A DNA stretch of 54,814 nt from Bathymodiolus japonicus methanotrophic gill symbiont (lineage in GTDB: Bacteria; Pseudomonadota; Gammaproteobacteria; Methylococcales; Methylomonadaceae): assembly GCF_019721995.1 (NCBI RefSeq), contig NZ_BLYC01000024.1, positions 1-54,814 on the forward strand. The letters run 5' to 3'. This document shows, one piece after another, positions 37,401 to 46,553 of the stretch. The notes beneath the pieces are model-generated. The model searched no databases, was not told the origin of the DNA, and saw only the letters and a program-made list of their open reading frames with translations. Within the stretch, counting starts at the first letter, position 1. Each line of letters opens with the position of its first letter. The translations under genes were made by a program, and so were the position numbers.

Positions 37401-40385
37401 TAGGTCTATAATATCAGCAACACTGAACCCATCTTTCTGAGTTAGATTCCTAAATTTATTAGGTACTTTCTTAACACCTAACAACTTCTTAACAACTTCC
37501 CTATCGAACTTTATATCTTCACTACTCTTTATTGCTTCAACTAACCTATGAATAGTATTCTCATTAACATCTGACTCTGCCTGTTCCTTAGCCTGTGCAA
37601 CTGATTTCTTATACTCTTTTGATTGCTTACGCTTTAACGACTTAAAGAATAACTTAGCAATCTTATCAAATTGACTCTCAGCATTAGGCTCTGGTCTATT
37701 CCTCTCTTTTTCTTTTGACTGTGTTACTTCACTAGTTATCTGTTGAGCATCAATATCGTTATACATTAATTCATCGGACAGCTGCTCACTCATTCTTTCA
37801 GCCACCAATAGACTGTCAAACATTGCTTGTGAGGCATCATCTATCTTCATTCCTAAATCATTATCCTTATAAGCAAACATCATCCATTGTCTCCAAGTTC
37901 TGAATTCTTCCCTTAATTCAATGCTTGGTGCTTTTCCTTCCATAATGTAAGACTCAAACTTACGAGCAAAATACTCTTGCACTTTAACATACGTATCCGG
38001 ATTGCTATTAGGGTCGTCAAAGTTAGCTCGTATATCCTCCTCAGATATATTTAGGTCTTTTGACATTACAGGTAGTATCGGTTCTATCCTTGATATATCA
38101 CCAATTGTCTGTTCAACATCAAAGAAGAAGTGGGCTGATTCGTGTAGGAAAGTAGATAAGTCTTGGTCATTACCTAGATTGATTGTTTTTGTTCTTAAAT
38201 TGTAATTTCCTTTAGCACCATCAAAATCCTTTGACTCTAATCCGTTATACGCTCCCTCAATCTTTAGCCCAAAGTCCTTAATCAATTGCTCTGGAGTTAA
38301 TTTAGAATTCTTAGTTATAGTACTGGCCCATGCAGGGATTAATGTACTTAGCATTTTTGATGCGTTAGAAGAAAGAACGCCTGTACTCTCTAACTTCTCA
38401 AGTGTTGACGACGTTAATTCAGATAACTCTTTTAATCTTGTATGCTCTTCTAATGCAACTTCCATCTCAGTATTAATGTTTTCTGCGATAGAAGCATTAA
38501 CTTCATCACTTCTATTAGGTGCAGTGTTATCCTCATTCATAGTCATTAAATCCCTGAATAAATCTCCACCCTTCTCACCAAGATTACTTATCATCTCAAC
38601 TGTAGGAATCTGAACACTAGAGCCTTCTTTCTCAGCTTTCTTTACACCTTCCTGTATCTTGCCTATCCACTCTGAATTCTCTGGTGTCTTTCCATCTTGT
38701 TTTAATTCCTCAATTACTTGTTTAGTATCAATCAAGTCAAGGTATGTTGTTTCCATTCCTTGCTGTTTTAATGTTTCACTGAAAGCCCTACGACCAGGCT
38801 CTGTATTCTTACTTGACATCTCATTGAAGCTTTCAATAGACTTATCTAATATTTCTTGCTCAGATAACTCATTCTCAATTTTTGATTTGTGTTGAAAAGC
38901 CTTTACTGTTGCACGAACGGTAGGAGGGATTATCATCGGAGCGCCAGCTAACAAAGGAGTAGCTATTGCAGCTTCTTTTGCAGCGTCCCATGCCTTATCC
39001 ATCACCTCTGGCCTTAGCACGTCTTTAGCTTCATATTCGCCACCACGTGACTCAGAAGTCCATTGCTTGGCTAATTCTCCAAACGCATCTAGTACTATCT
39101 CCTGAATTGCTTCTGTAGAAGCTTCTGCTGCCGTTGCCTTACCAATATCTACTGCTGCTATTGCTGATGATGCTAATATCGACTCATTCATCTTTTCTAT
39201 AACAGCTAAACCAGCTGGTGTTCTTAAAGATGAAGATATTATTTGTCTCGTTGGATTAAATGCCTTCCCAACTAAATTACCCAGCACTGCAAAAGAAACA
39301 ACATCAAGTCCTGTTGATATAACAGCTTCCATTGTTGCCGCACTGTTTACTATCTTTGGGTCTAATCTAGCACCATCAACACTCATCTGAGAGTAAGAGT
39401 ACGCAGCTGGAACATATGTTTGATCGTATGTACTCTGAGAAAATCCTACAAGAACGCCAGCCCTAGCACCTAAGGCAGCTCCACTAACACCACCAGCAAC
39501 TGTACCAAGTCCTGGAACAAGAGAACCTAAAGCAGCTCCTGCACCAGTACCATAGCCTGCACCCTGAACTGCACCAGGAATTGACTCTACAGTTGAGTCT
39601 ATCAATGGCTTTGCTATTCTAGTTGTTCCAACAGCCATTTGAGATAAAAGAGTACCATCCCTAGTACCAGCTGAAGCATCGAAACTTAAATTATTTAACT
39701 TGGAACTAACATCATCAGGTATGTCAAGTCCATTGCTAAGTGCGTCTCTAACTTGATCTGAGTATTCTGCCATCTTAGCTGTTGAACTACCTGCACTCCA
39801 TGCAACACCTATCTTATCTAAGAAACTATCATCAGTGTGACCCTGTATATGTTGCCTATAATTCAGCATCTTGTAGAATTTATCAAGATTCTCAAAATCA
39901 TCTCTTAATATTCTTGTGGACTCAGGGTTTGCATCTATCTCATTCTTAGTTGCTTCACTCAATTGTGTTCTGGATTGCTTCCTGTCTCTTGCCTTACGTT
40001 CAGCTTCTTCTGGAAACTGTTTAGCAAATCTTACTGGAACTTTTGCTCTAAGTGCTAACTCAGCATCTGGTGTTGTTGGGAATTCTTCATCATTAGTATT
40101 TAATGCACCATTTATCCTTATGTACTTAGAAACTTGTGGAAGTGATACGTCAAGTGGCTTGTTCTCTACCTCGTCCTTTAAGATAGATTGATATGCTGAA
40201 TGAATACCTGAACTTATTGTATCTTGGTTAGAATGACCAATATCAACGTCTTCACTTAGACCATCTGATTTTATTCTATTTGATAAGTTTGACTCAGTCC
40301 TTGGACCAAGAATAGAGTCGTTAGTCTTTACAGTTAAAGGTACATCAGGTGCATCAGTCTCTTTATCTGGAATCAACATTGCCAT
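34497..40385 (-). CDS. Giant internal/injected virion protein with HExxH motif
   Basis: 1962 residues, uninterrupted. Low-complexity charged N-terminus; a Gly/Ala-rich hydrophobic stretch (GAGAALGSLVPGLGTVAGGV, about 275-315) able to cross membranes; a zinc-peptidase-like HESAHFFFD with HExxH at about residues 748-752; long coiled-coil middle; and a C-terminal region with features of large phage polyvalent proteins of the LPD38 type (MRDGKTDKQAEKISIAYADS, MSAMLAMMNQVVDIKRSYNR). Such proteins are packed in podovirus heads and ejected with the DNA (T7 gp16-like role). Its place after the internal virion genes and before the fibre adaptor agrees. Confidence 0.85.
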   Translation of the reverse strand: MAMLIPDKETDAPDVPLTVKTNDSILGPRTESNLSNRIKSDGLSEDVDIGHSNQDTISSGIHSAYQSILKDEVENKPLDVSLPQVSKYIRINGALNTNDEEFPTTPDAELALRAKVPVRFAKQFPEEAERKARDRKQSRTQLSEATKNEIDANPESTRILRDDFENLDKFYKMLNYRQHIQGHTDDSFLDKIGVAWSAGSSTAKMAEYSDQVRDALSNGLDIPDDVSSKLNNLSFDASAGTRDGTLLSQMAVGTTRIAKPLIDSTVESIPGAVQGAGYGTGAGAALGSLVPGLGTVAGGVSGAALGARAGVLVGFSQSTYDQTYVPAAYSYSQMSVDGARLDPKIVNSAATMEAVISTGLDVVSFAVLGNLVGKAFNPTRQIISSSLRTPAGLAVIEKMNESILASSAIAAVDIGKATAAEASTEAIQEIVLDAFGELAKQWTSESRGGEYEAKDVLRPEVMDKAWDAAKEAAIATPLLAGAPMIIPPTVRATVKAFQHKSKIENELSEQEILDKSIESFNEMSSKNTEPGRRAFSETLKQQGMETTYLDLIDTKQVIEELKQDGKTPENSEWIGKIQEGVKKAEKEGSSVQIPTVEMISNLGEKGGDLFRDLMTMNEDNTAPNRSDEVNASIAENINTEMEVALEEHTRLKELSELTSSTLEKLESTGVLSSNASKMLSTLIPAWASTITKNSKLTPEQLIKDFGLKIEGAYNGLESKDFDGAKGNYNLRTKTINLGNDQDLSTFLHESAHFFFDVEQTIGDISRIEPILPVMSKDLNISEEDIRANFDDPNSNPDTYVKVQEYFARKFESYIMEGKAPSIELREEFRTWRQWMMFAYKDNDLGMKIDDASQAMFDSLLVAERMSEQLSDELMYNDIDAQQITSEVTQSKEKERNRPEPNAESQFDKIAKLFFKSLKRKQSKEYKKSVAQAKEQAESDVNENTIHRLVEAIKSSEDIKFDREVVKKLLGVKKVPNKFRNLTQKDGFSVADIIDLYDLPSHITPEKLVNEISNLIPKAQMIKERTNEIMATKVPDLSDSALMQQVVESLRSKDIADGLLKVLNSTLDDGGKKRQTKQAIRQSAIDAVHDMSVRDVISNPFHKREVKAAKEYTSAIAIDDKPRAEYNAKQRLLNFFMAKESSNIKRDFYTIRKQLSRYKSRKVQGRIDQYSKDLWDRMSIQLGRAGILNESFAKGQPIIPLKEMTVGQMYALDTSVKSIAMAAKNEKMVILGRESADLDTVVKNIVGEMNQYSSNIDLSVKVGDNKSPIVNMLRGLVSNTSITPWVIKTLSNPKGTEQSTMQMALDRPLVLAHEQNNKLWDEHVSPIIEQFMNNSKEFKEWMSSRHSVPSLADNKYINSNMKGEQILAFALNIGTQNNLQTLLAGYNIIEKDETASIENAVVQDVLSNMDKMQWDMVKSIWKQMDLLFPHVADVSVRHKGIKLKKEESISITLRNGKKIQGGYYPLFRDNTIQVESKDTRVDTADNATTTDKLFSGEKGANVSFNPSSTNDRTKATYPVLLQSGSSTINHFRSLIHYVTHYDAVDSINKIITHRDFSSTFQKVAGQNELESLNLWIKEVAHSSPEANQAKMDVILKHMRYGTTVVMLGGSVSTVLKQTLGFFNSISEIGEGIGARGAVRFIKALSVLSSKNSSLLISDMLKSSAVMSDRINHGSFDREVNELMNGLEGNNSNISKLNSAMMFPIRITQFYAVDTPTWLAARQVSYDNAMRDGKTDKQAEKISIAYADSLVERTQGSSGAKNMPMLLRQQRSEGIRNIVSFMSAMLAMMNQVVDIKRSYNRGNFSASESASRLFYNLVAPAMALTVARMMFTSDDDAEWGEELQKEVISSAVGVFPFGDSLKNAVQGNVKLPGTAEQILKGADASTRLLQQSYNSVFDTGEYDSDKFKKAVKGTVLFAAVMGKVGGANQVARSIDGLLGMKKWDHMTANEIAYELSFGQHRNNK

Positions 40386-41278
40386 TAGAAAGTACCGCCA
40401 TTTTCTGTATATTTAATAAATATACTCATTATGGTTTCTTCTCTTGTTTTACCTGGTATGTTTTCTATATCCTGTGACTTCATAACACTTAGAATTTTAC
40501 TCAGTTGATTTGGAGGTATGTCTTTTATGCCAACATTGTAATCATTTGTCCAAGCAGCTTTATGAAAAATAGCTATTATCTCATTATCTGTTAGATCAGT
40601 TGTCTCACCGGCAACTTCTCTTCTTGTTATTTCATCATCAATTAATTGTCCAGCAACCATTGATATGGCTGTCTTACTTGTCATTAATTGAGTCTGTCCT
40701 TGTTCTTCACTATTTGAATCAAGGTCTACATCTAAACCCTCAAACTTATCAGGAACATCAGTAAACATCCCAACAACAGCTTCAGGTATTTTGAATTTCT
40801 TCATTAACTTATCTGCCCTACCATGAACCTTCTGTCTATTAGTTGCAGACTCTTTATTAGATTTTTCTTGAAATGCTACCGCTTTCTTCACTCCATCTGC
40901 ATCAACTAAAAGTCCACTCTCAGCAGCATATTGAGGTATGTTCAATTCTCTAAGTTGTTCTGTTGTAAGTTTGCTAAGATTGTTAATAAGATCATTATTA
41001 TTGAATCCAGTATTTCTTATTTTCTGTAATGAAGATACTTGTTCAGCTGACATCCCAATCAATTCTTTATTTGTTATTTGACCAAATGGCATTCCTTTAT
41101 ATATTCTTTCAGCTAATTCAGAATACTGGTTTGTATTCTCTTGGTTAGTAACTATCTGAAATTCCTTTTGCTTTGACTTAACATCTGAATCTATCTGTCT
41201 TGCAAGTTTAGGATTAAGAGAATCTCCAGCGTAACTTCTTGCCTGCTGTATATTCTTTTTTAAATTCACGTTTACCAT
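40385..41278 (-). CDS. Internal virion protein, C-terminal part (frameshifted)
   Basis: 297 residues open. MVNVNLKKNIQQARSYAGDS overlaps the end of the 41214-42089 frame. Removing one A from an A6 run (about 41257) fuses the two into a protein of about 565 residues (EFKKNIQQARSY...). The sequence is helical and charged, without membrane segments, and its helix-rich, Gln-rich nature is like T7 gp15-type internal core proteins. Its stop overlaps the start of the 1962-residue gene (40385). Function inferred from gene order. Confidence 0.75.
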   Translation of the reverse strand: MVNVNLKKNIQQARSYAGDSLNPKLARQIDSDVKSKQKEFQIVTNQENTNQYSELAERIYKGMPFGQITNKELIGMSAEQVSSLQKIRNTGFNNNDLINNLSKLTTEQLRELNIPQYAAESGLLVDADGVKKAVAFQEKSNKESATNRQKVHGRADKLMKKFKIPEAVVGMFTDVPDKFEGLDVDLDSNSEEQGQTQLMTSKTAISMVAGQLIDDEITRREVAGETTDLTDNEIIAIFHKAAWTNDYNVGIKDIPPNQLSKILSVMKSQDIENIPGKTREETIMSIFIKYTENGGTF

Positions 41279-42089
41279 TAAATGTTACATCAACAATAGC
41301 ATAAGAATCATCTTTTGTAGTATCTTCCTCATGAGCTTCATAACGGGTCTTTAAAGCGCTCTTAAGTGATATTAAATGGTTAGGTAATATGCTATCACCA
41401 TGTTGATCTATTATCTCTTGAACTCGACCAAAATCATCATGCGCCAAAGCACCCTGTGCTGCTCCAAAATATAACTTACTATTATATCCATTCAGCATAG
41501 ACAATCTAGCCTCTGAACCCAATCCATTCATATTTGCTAAATCACCAACAGCAATCATAACACTTGAAGCTTCATCTCTTAATGAGTCTTCTGAGTAATC
41601 TAAAGTACCGGATGCTATAGCGTTCTCAGCCTGTGATGTTAGAGAAGAAGATTTTGCTACTTTTGTTTGAGTTATTTCATGCTGTGTAATACCTAGATTA
41701 CTTCTCAATAAGAACTTTTGGGAATTTACATTGTAATATTTTTGCTGATTTTTGGTTAAACCCGCATATATTTTTTCATTGATATTCTCTAAATTTAATC
41801 TAGCAGGGCCTGTCTGTTGAAAAGAAGTCTGGCCACTTGTTCGATAAAATCCATCTTTTCCATAAAGAGAGATATTTGACTGTTGCTGAAGATTTATGTA
41901 AGCATTATTTGCTGTTATCCTATCCTGTTCATCCTGTTTCTCTAAAATAGCTCCAGCAACCTTAGTAGCCTGTTCAGCCAATGCTGATACTACACTAGGT
42001 TGTTTACCAGTCTCTCTTAACTGTCTAGTTGCAACAGGTGTGAATTTCTCTTGTGGTACTCCTATCGAAGTAGGTATGGTTAATGGCAT
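41214..42089 (-). CDS. Internal virion protein, N-terminal part (frameshifted)
   Basis: 291 residues: MPLTIPTSIGVPQEKFTPVA..., then helical Ala/Gln-rich sequence (EQATKVAGAILEKQDEQDRI, GLTKNQQKYYNVNSQKFLLR). The N-terminal IPTSIGVP...ATRQL pattern is commonly seen at the start of internal core proteins of podoviruses. It is split from the 40385-41278 part by an A-run indel. The start lies at the stop of the upstream core gene (42089), so the three internal virion genes are coupled. Confidence 0.75.
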   Translation of the reverse strand: MPLTIPTSIGVPQEKFTPVATRQLRETGKQPSVVSALAEQATKVAGAILEKQDEQDRITANNAYINLQQQSNISLYGKDGFYRTSGQTSFQQTGPARLNLENINEKIYAGLTKNQQKYYNVNSQKFLLRSNLGITQHEITQTKVAKSSSLTSQAENAIASGTLDYSEDSLRDEASSVMIAVGDLANMNGLGSEARLSMLNGYNSKLYFGAAQGALAHDDFGRVQEIIDQHGDSILPNHLISLKSALKTRYEAHEEDTTKDDSYAIVDVTFNGKREFKKEYTAGKKLRWRFS

Positions 42090-42696
42090 TACTCTGTAGC
42101 CTTATACCAGTTTGCAGCAACAGTACCTGCGCCACTAATAATAGAGTTTGCTGCACCAATTCTACTATTTTGCGCTCTTGCATTACCTTCATACCTAGAG
42201 AAGTCTGCACTCTGATTTAGTGATTTTGTTTTTTGATTAGAATTATAATCTAGTCTTTCATCTTGAAATTGACTCTGTAATGATGTGGTATCAAATAAAG
42301 ATAATGAACTATCTGAATCAAGAGAAATTCCCTTAGCAGCTGCAATTGCTCTCTGATTAGATAATTGATGTGACGCTATCATCCTTGCATCTGCTTTCTC
42401 TCTAACGTTTGCATTCTCAAGATCAATAGCTTGATTCTCAGCTGTCCTAGCGTTAAGTGCTGCCGTGTCACGTTGCATGTCTGCCTGTTGTGCGCCTTGC
42501 ACACCTGCCACCGTGGAAGATACTCCTAGACCAACAACACTAATAAATTGACTAGTTGTTAATCCTACTGTAGCTGCTGTCGCTCCTACTCCAGAACCAA
42601 CAGCAGCTGCGCAGACGCAATAGCAGCTCCAGCTGCTGCTACAGCTGAGGCAGCAGCTGAGGCAGCAGCAGCAATAGCAGCTCCTATAAATGCCAT
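42089..42696 (-). CDS. Internal virion protein (T7 gp14-like)
   Basis: About 202 residues from ATG 42696, which has GGAG upstream and overlaps the previous gene's stop (TAATG). The true N-terminus reads MAFIGAAIAAAASAAASAVA in one frame and changes to the open frame (AAAVGSGVGATAATVGLTTS) after a one-base indel near 42605 in a GCAGCTGC repeat. The longer open frame from 42751 is an artefact. Ala/Gly-rich hydrophobic N-terminus, then long helix (QQADMQRDTAALNARTAENQ, AAKGISLDSDSSL). This matches the small internal core/ejection proteins that form a channel across the outer membrane. Confidence 0.75.
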
Positions 42697-43130
42697 TATC
42701 TTTTCTCCATATATAAGAAATTACCTTCAATGTGATTATCCAAAACTTCAAAACCTAATGACTTAAGCCATCTCAAACTAATATCATTATTTCTTCTACA
42801 AACAGTTTTTAAGAACTTGAACTCTTTTGTTAGTCCATTTAATATTTTCCTTACGTTCTTATGCAGACAAAATCTAAGATTAATGGCATCTTTAGTAAAG
42901 AAAACCCATATAGTAGTATCTTCATGATTGGGCACTTTAGCAATAGCAACAGGTATTCCATCATAAACATAAGTGACTGCTGAGTTATGTTTCATTGCTT
43001 CATCCTTCAAATGGAATCCACACCTTACTGCATATAGTAAATCATTCTTAAGTCTTGGGTGAAGATTCTTTAAGACATAATCTACATGCTGTTCTGTTGT
43101 AAAAACACACTTTAATTTATTCAACTCCAA
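42696..43130 (-). CDS. GNAT-like internal virion protein (DUF2833/T7 gp13-like)
   Basis: 144 residues. HLKDEAMKHNSAVTYVYDGI, VAIAKVPNHEDTTIWVFFTK, NGLTKEFKFLKTVCRRNNDI and SLRWLKSLGFEVLDNH follow the acetyltransferase-like fold seen in phage DUF2833 proteins, including T7 internal virion protein A. LRWLKSLGFE corresponds to the conserved end segment of GNAT domains. Most such phage proteins are structural helpers rather than proven enzymes. It overlaps the nozzle gene start by 14 bases and the next core gene by 1 base. Confidence 0.78.
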   Translation of the reverse strand: MELNKLKCVFTTEQHVDYVLKNLHPRLKNDLLYAVRCGFHLKDEAMKHNSAVTYVYDGIPVAIAKVPNHEDTTIWVFFTKDAINLRFCLHKNVRKILNGLTKEFKFLKTVCRRNNDISLRWLKSLGFEVLDNHIEGNFLYMEKR

Positions 43131-45198
43131 ACTCCGGCGTTATTGATATTAATCCAAAAGGTAGTGGGTCATCATGTAATATCTTTATCTTACCACTATT
43201 TTCCCATCCTCTCTTTATTACTAAATTAGCATCCCCAGTTTTTAAACTAATTGATTCCTTATCATCAGTTCTTTCCTTTAACTCAACTAAAGGTTGTCCA
43301 CTCTGACCAGCTTTTACTCCTCTTGTCTGATATAAACCAAAGACAATAGAGTTGACATTCTTTTTTCTACCTTTCATAGTATTTCTTGCTGAATCAATTT
43401 CTAGCGTAGTCAATTCAGTTACATAAGGCAATCCAACATGAATAACCTTAGCTGGGAAGTCTAGCGTTACTGAGCCACCTGAAACTACCTTTCCAGATAT
43501 AACATTACCATCAGCTAATATAGATACAACAAGACCATTTAGATAAGTTAAGCCAGTTAATACTGTTATTGGTGTTTGAGAACGATATGTCTTTCCTGAA
43601 TCTAAAAAGAAACAATCAACTAAATTTGTATCTTCTCTTTCAACCATACGCTCAACATAATGTTTCGTAACACCATTTGCATTTCTTTCAACTACCATAT
43701 AAGTTGACGATGTATTACCATTAGATATTGTAGCTACAGTTCTATATTTTCCTTGTGTTTCATGACGATGGAATCCCCAAACTCTATGTTCTCTATTGTA
43801 AGTAAGACCTGCCATAGTTCCATCGTCTAATACACACCACAGTATATTATAAGGCTCTTTGCAATATGACATATCTACAATCTTCTTACCCTGAAATATA
43901 TGCTCAGCTCTTATAGATAAATCATTACCAATAATATCAGAATTAACGGATGTACTCTGGTTATCTAAATTAAGTCCAATTAATCTAGCACCTTGTTCTT
44001 GAGAAAAAATAGTAGTATCTCTTACCTGAGCTGGAACAACATTAGATGAACCGTAACTTGAAATTACTTTAGCTCCGAAAGTGGCAGGTGTTAAAACAGA
44101 ATCTTGACCTGCTGTTACTTTCATCTCTCCCTCTGATGTTAATAATAGAAGACCACCTAGATTTAATATATGTCTTATTCTGTTGATCGAATTAGATACT
44201 ACTTCTTGAATAATAGCATCAGTTGGCTTACTAGGTTTTGAGTAACGCATAGAACTAATATTGCCTATTTCAGTGCAAAATATTTTCTGTGGGTCATTGT
44301 TTGTAGATGCAAATATTCTTCTTTGTTGATAGAAACTACAAGATCTTGGTCTATCATTAACCTGCTCAAATGGCTTATTATCTAAAGGAGGTGATAAAAG
44401 AAGATCTGGCTCGTAATTGTAATCATTGAATTTACCTGAAAAATTTCCATGTCCACCTGGAAAGTCATTCTTACATGAACCTATGAAACCATAAATTTTT
44501 GACCCTGGTGAAATTGATTTATATATATTGTATGATTCTACTTTGTCCTTTGGGAACAAACCTACCGTTATTACCATTTGCTGTTCTGATGTAATAGGCT
44601 TTGTTGATATTCTTCCTTCTTTTGCTAATGACTCAACATCATCTAAACCTATTGCAGTAACTGCATATGAGTAGTCTTTTGAACCACTTTCTTCATTAGC
44701 ACGAGTAATAGAAAGACTATTAGGCTTTTCTGTGGACACGCTGAAGTCAATTGCTGAAATGCGCCAATCTGTATGTGAATATCTTTTCAGTACTTGTGGA
44801 GCAACTACTCCATCAACCATGGTCATGGTATCAGCAAATCCTGACCTAGATATATTCCAGATATTCTCGAATGGAGTAACAATATGCAGTCTATCTGTTG
44901 TGCCTGGAAGATGAATAAAGCTATCCTTATATACAATTTCTATTACCTTACGGGTAAGAACTAATATATATGACTGGTCCTTATTAAAAGAAAAAGGAAT
45001 TAATCTAACTTCATCATCATTGTATGATCTTGATTCGTCTATATAAAGTGTACCTTCTCTATTATAGACTCCACCTTGCGACCTAACGTAAGCATTCTTA
45101 CATTCTGAAAGAGCTGCGCTATACCAATCTAAATCTGCTCTTGCACCAACTGATGGCGAGACTTCTCCTGCTGTGAAAGAGCGTTGCGTTAATCTCAT
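43117..45198 (-). CDS. Tail nozzle/tail tubular protein B-like
   Basis: 693 residues, intact. The N-terminus MRLTQRSFTAGEVSPSVGAR followed by DLDWYSAALSECKNAYVRSQ and GGVYNREGTLYIDE is the typical opening of podovirus nozzle (tail tubular B or stabilisation) proteins. The middle has YSYAVTAIGLDD, QGARLIGLN and MAGLTYNREHRVWGFHRHET. A hexamer of this protein forms the tail end below the adaptor. It lies directly after the adaptor gene (1-base gap), the normal order in BPP-1- and T7-like phages. Confidence 0.88.
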   Translation of the reverse strand: MRLTQRSFTAGEVSPSVGARADLDWYSAALSECKNAYVRSQGGVYNREGTLYIDESRSYNDDEVRLIPFSFNKDQSYILVLTRKVIEIVYKDSFIHLPGTTDRLHIVTPFENIWNISRSGFADTMTMVDGVVAPQVLKRYSHTDWRISAIDFSVSTEKPNSLSITRANEESGSKDYSYAVTAIGLDDVESLAKEGRISTKPITSEQQMVITVGLFPKDKVESYNIYKSISPGSKIYGFIGSCKNDFPGGHGNFSGKFNDYNYEPDLLLSPPLDNKPFEQVNDRPRSCSFYQQRRIFASTNNDPQKIFCTEIGNISSMRYSKPSKPTDAIIQEVVSNSINRIRHILNLGGLLLLTSEGEMKVTAGQDSVLTPATFGAKVISSYGSSNVVPAQVRDTTIFSQEQGARLIGLNLDNQSTSVNSDIIGNDLSIRAEHIFQGKKIVDMSYCKEPYNILWCVLDDGTMAGLTYNREHRVWGFHRHETQGKYRTVATISNGNTSSTYMVVERNANGVTKHYVERMVEREDTNLVDCFFLDSGKTYRSQTPITVLTGLTYLNGLVVSILADGNVISGKVVSGGSVTLDFPAKVIHVGLPYVTELTTLEIDSARNTMKGRKKNVNSIVFGLYQTRGVKAGQSGQPLVELKERTDDKESISLKTGDANLVIKRGWENSGKIKILHDDPLPFGLISITPEFGVE

Positions 45199-45199
45199 A

Positions 45200-45838
45200 T
45201 TAACCCCACCTGGATTTTACTAAGTTACTCCTATTATCTCTTCTTTTCTTGTTCTCACCTATATTTTTCACCCAAGCAACATTAAGTAATGAATTATAAG
45301 CCTGTATGGCATCTCTTTGAACTAAACGTCCTCTATCTACACCAATGATAGGAACAGCAATTAATGATGTTAATCTCCATGTAAGCGCGTCAATAAAAGC
45401 AGGTGACATTAAATTGTTATTAGTGACATCTACAATTATCTTTGCATGAGCATTCTCAAGATTAGACAAAATAACTGTATTTGTTCCTCTGTTCTGAGTT
45501 TCAAAGTCTTTTATATAGTTATTATGCGTATTACTATAATAATCATTAAACTTATTGATTTTTATGGCATCTGCATTAAATAAGTTAATAACCTTTAACG
45601 CAACTTGTGGATATATATAAACATAATCCCATCCTGTTACGTCATCTTTAGATAATACACTTAACTGAGCAACATCTGTGCAAAATCCCCAGTTACCTTC
45701 ACTAATTACATAACGCCTACAGTCATCATAATGAATACGACATATAGTAGCCTCCTCTGAATCTTCATCCACATTAATGACACTTGACTCATTTAAATTA
45801 GCAAGTGCCTTATTGTATATTTCAACAACGGAGGTCAC
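45200..45838 (-). CDS. Head-tail adaptor/tail tubular protein A-like
   Basis: 212 residues. MTSVVEIYNKALANLNESSV, EEATICRIHYDDCRRYVISE, GNWGFCTDVAQLSVL, YPQVALKVINLFNAD, DVTNNNLMSPAFIDALTWRL and LIAVPIIG follow the tail tubular A (gp11-like adaptor) pattern. Twelve copies would bind the portal and the nozzle. The start overlaps the small upstream gene by 4 bases. Intact. Confidence 0.87.
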   Translation of the reverse strand: MTSVVEIYNKALANLNESSVINVDEDSEEATICRIHYDDCRRYVISEGNWGFCTDVAQLSVLSKDDVTGWDYVYIYPQVALKVINLFNADAIKINKFNDYYSNTHNNYIKDFETQNRGTNTVILSNLENAHAKIIVDVTNNNLMSPAFIDALTWRLTSLIAVPIIGVDRGRLVQRDAIQAYNSLLNVAWVKNIGENKKRRDNRSNLVKSRWG

Positions 45839-46086
45839 AAGGTCTTAATCCCCTCACCAATAGAATCTTTCATGCGTTTTAATGCAGAAGCAGATTGTTT
45901 CTCTTGCCTATTTTTCTTGGAATCATCGTCTATTAACTTTTGAGCATCAGTCACATTAACTACGTACTCTAACCAATCTGGACAAGGCATTAACTTCTTT
46001 TTTGTGATAACAGGGTCATGTTCTCCACCAGGTGTACGGTAAACACCGTCATGGAAACCATCTTCTAAAACTCTATATGCTGGCAT
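45835..46086 (-). CDS. Small conserved podovirus protein
   Basis: 83 residues. MPAYRVLEDGFHDGVYRTPG, then GEHDPVITKKKLMPCPDWLEYV is a pattern common between capsid and adaptor genes in podoviruses; its role is unknown. The C-terminus is Lys/Gln-rich (SKKNRQEKQSASALKRMKDS). The ATG overlaps the stop of the broken decoration gene (TAATG at 46084-46088). Confidence 0.75.
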   Translation of the reverse strand: MPAYRVLEDGFHDGVYRTPGGEHDPVITKKKLMPCPDWLEYVVNVTDAQKLIDDDSKKNRQEKQSASALKRMKDSIGEGIKTL

Positions 46087-46540
46087 TACACATACCTCGA
46101 ACCTGATGGTTTATATGTTCCTACAGCTGCCGTAACTGTAGCAGTTTTACCTGCTAAAGCAGCATCTTGTTTATAATTTAAAACCACCCTTAAATATCTT
46201 TCTGATCATCTGGCAGATATTTAATATGCATATAATCTCGTCACCTCTACCTGTTTCTTGACGCTTAAAAACTCTCTCCATGCACCGACCACTTGCTACG
46301 TCAAGAGTCATAAAGTATTCAGTAGCAGCCAGTAGTATTATGTGAATTTATAAATGCCATTATAGGAATACCATCACCTGCACCAATATTTCTATGTAAT
46401 CCACGACTTACCTCCATAAGGAACTTGAGCTGCACCTATATCTATATCATTCTCCAATACAACACTAGTTAATACTGCACTATTTGCCAAAGCAATCACT
46501 TGTTTATCAGCAAACATCTTTTGTTCTGAGAAAATATCAT
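46086..46540 (-). pseudogene. Minor capsid/decoration protein gene with several frameshifts
   Basis: ATG 46540 has AAGGAG upstream. The coding sequence continues in changing frames: EQKMFADKQVIALANSAVLT and LENDIDIGAAQVPYGG; RGLHRNIGAGDGIPIMAFIN; AATEYFMTLDVASG; MHIKYLPDDQKD; and VVLNYKQDAALAGKTATVTA, ending GTYKPSGSRYV at 46086. These fit one protein of about 150 residues of the type found right after podovirus major capsid genes. At least four indels in 450 bases. Real decay would probably kill the phage, so sequencing error or a mixed population should be considered. Confidence 0.68.
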
Positions 46541-46553
46541 ATAATTATCTCCT

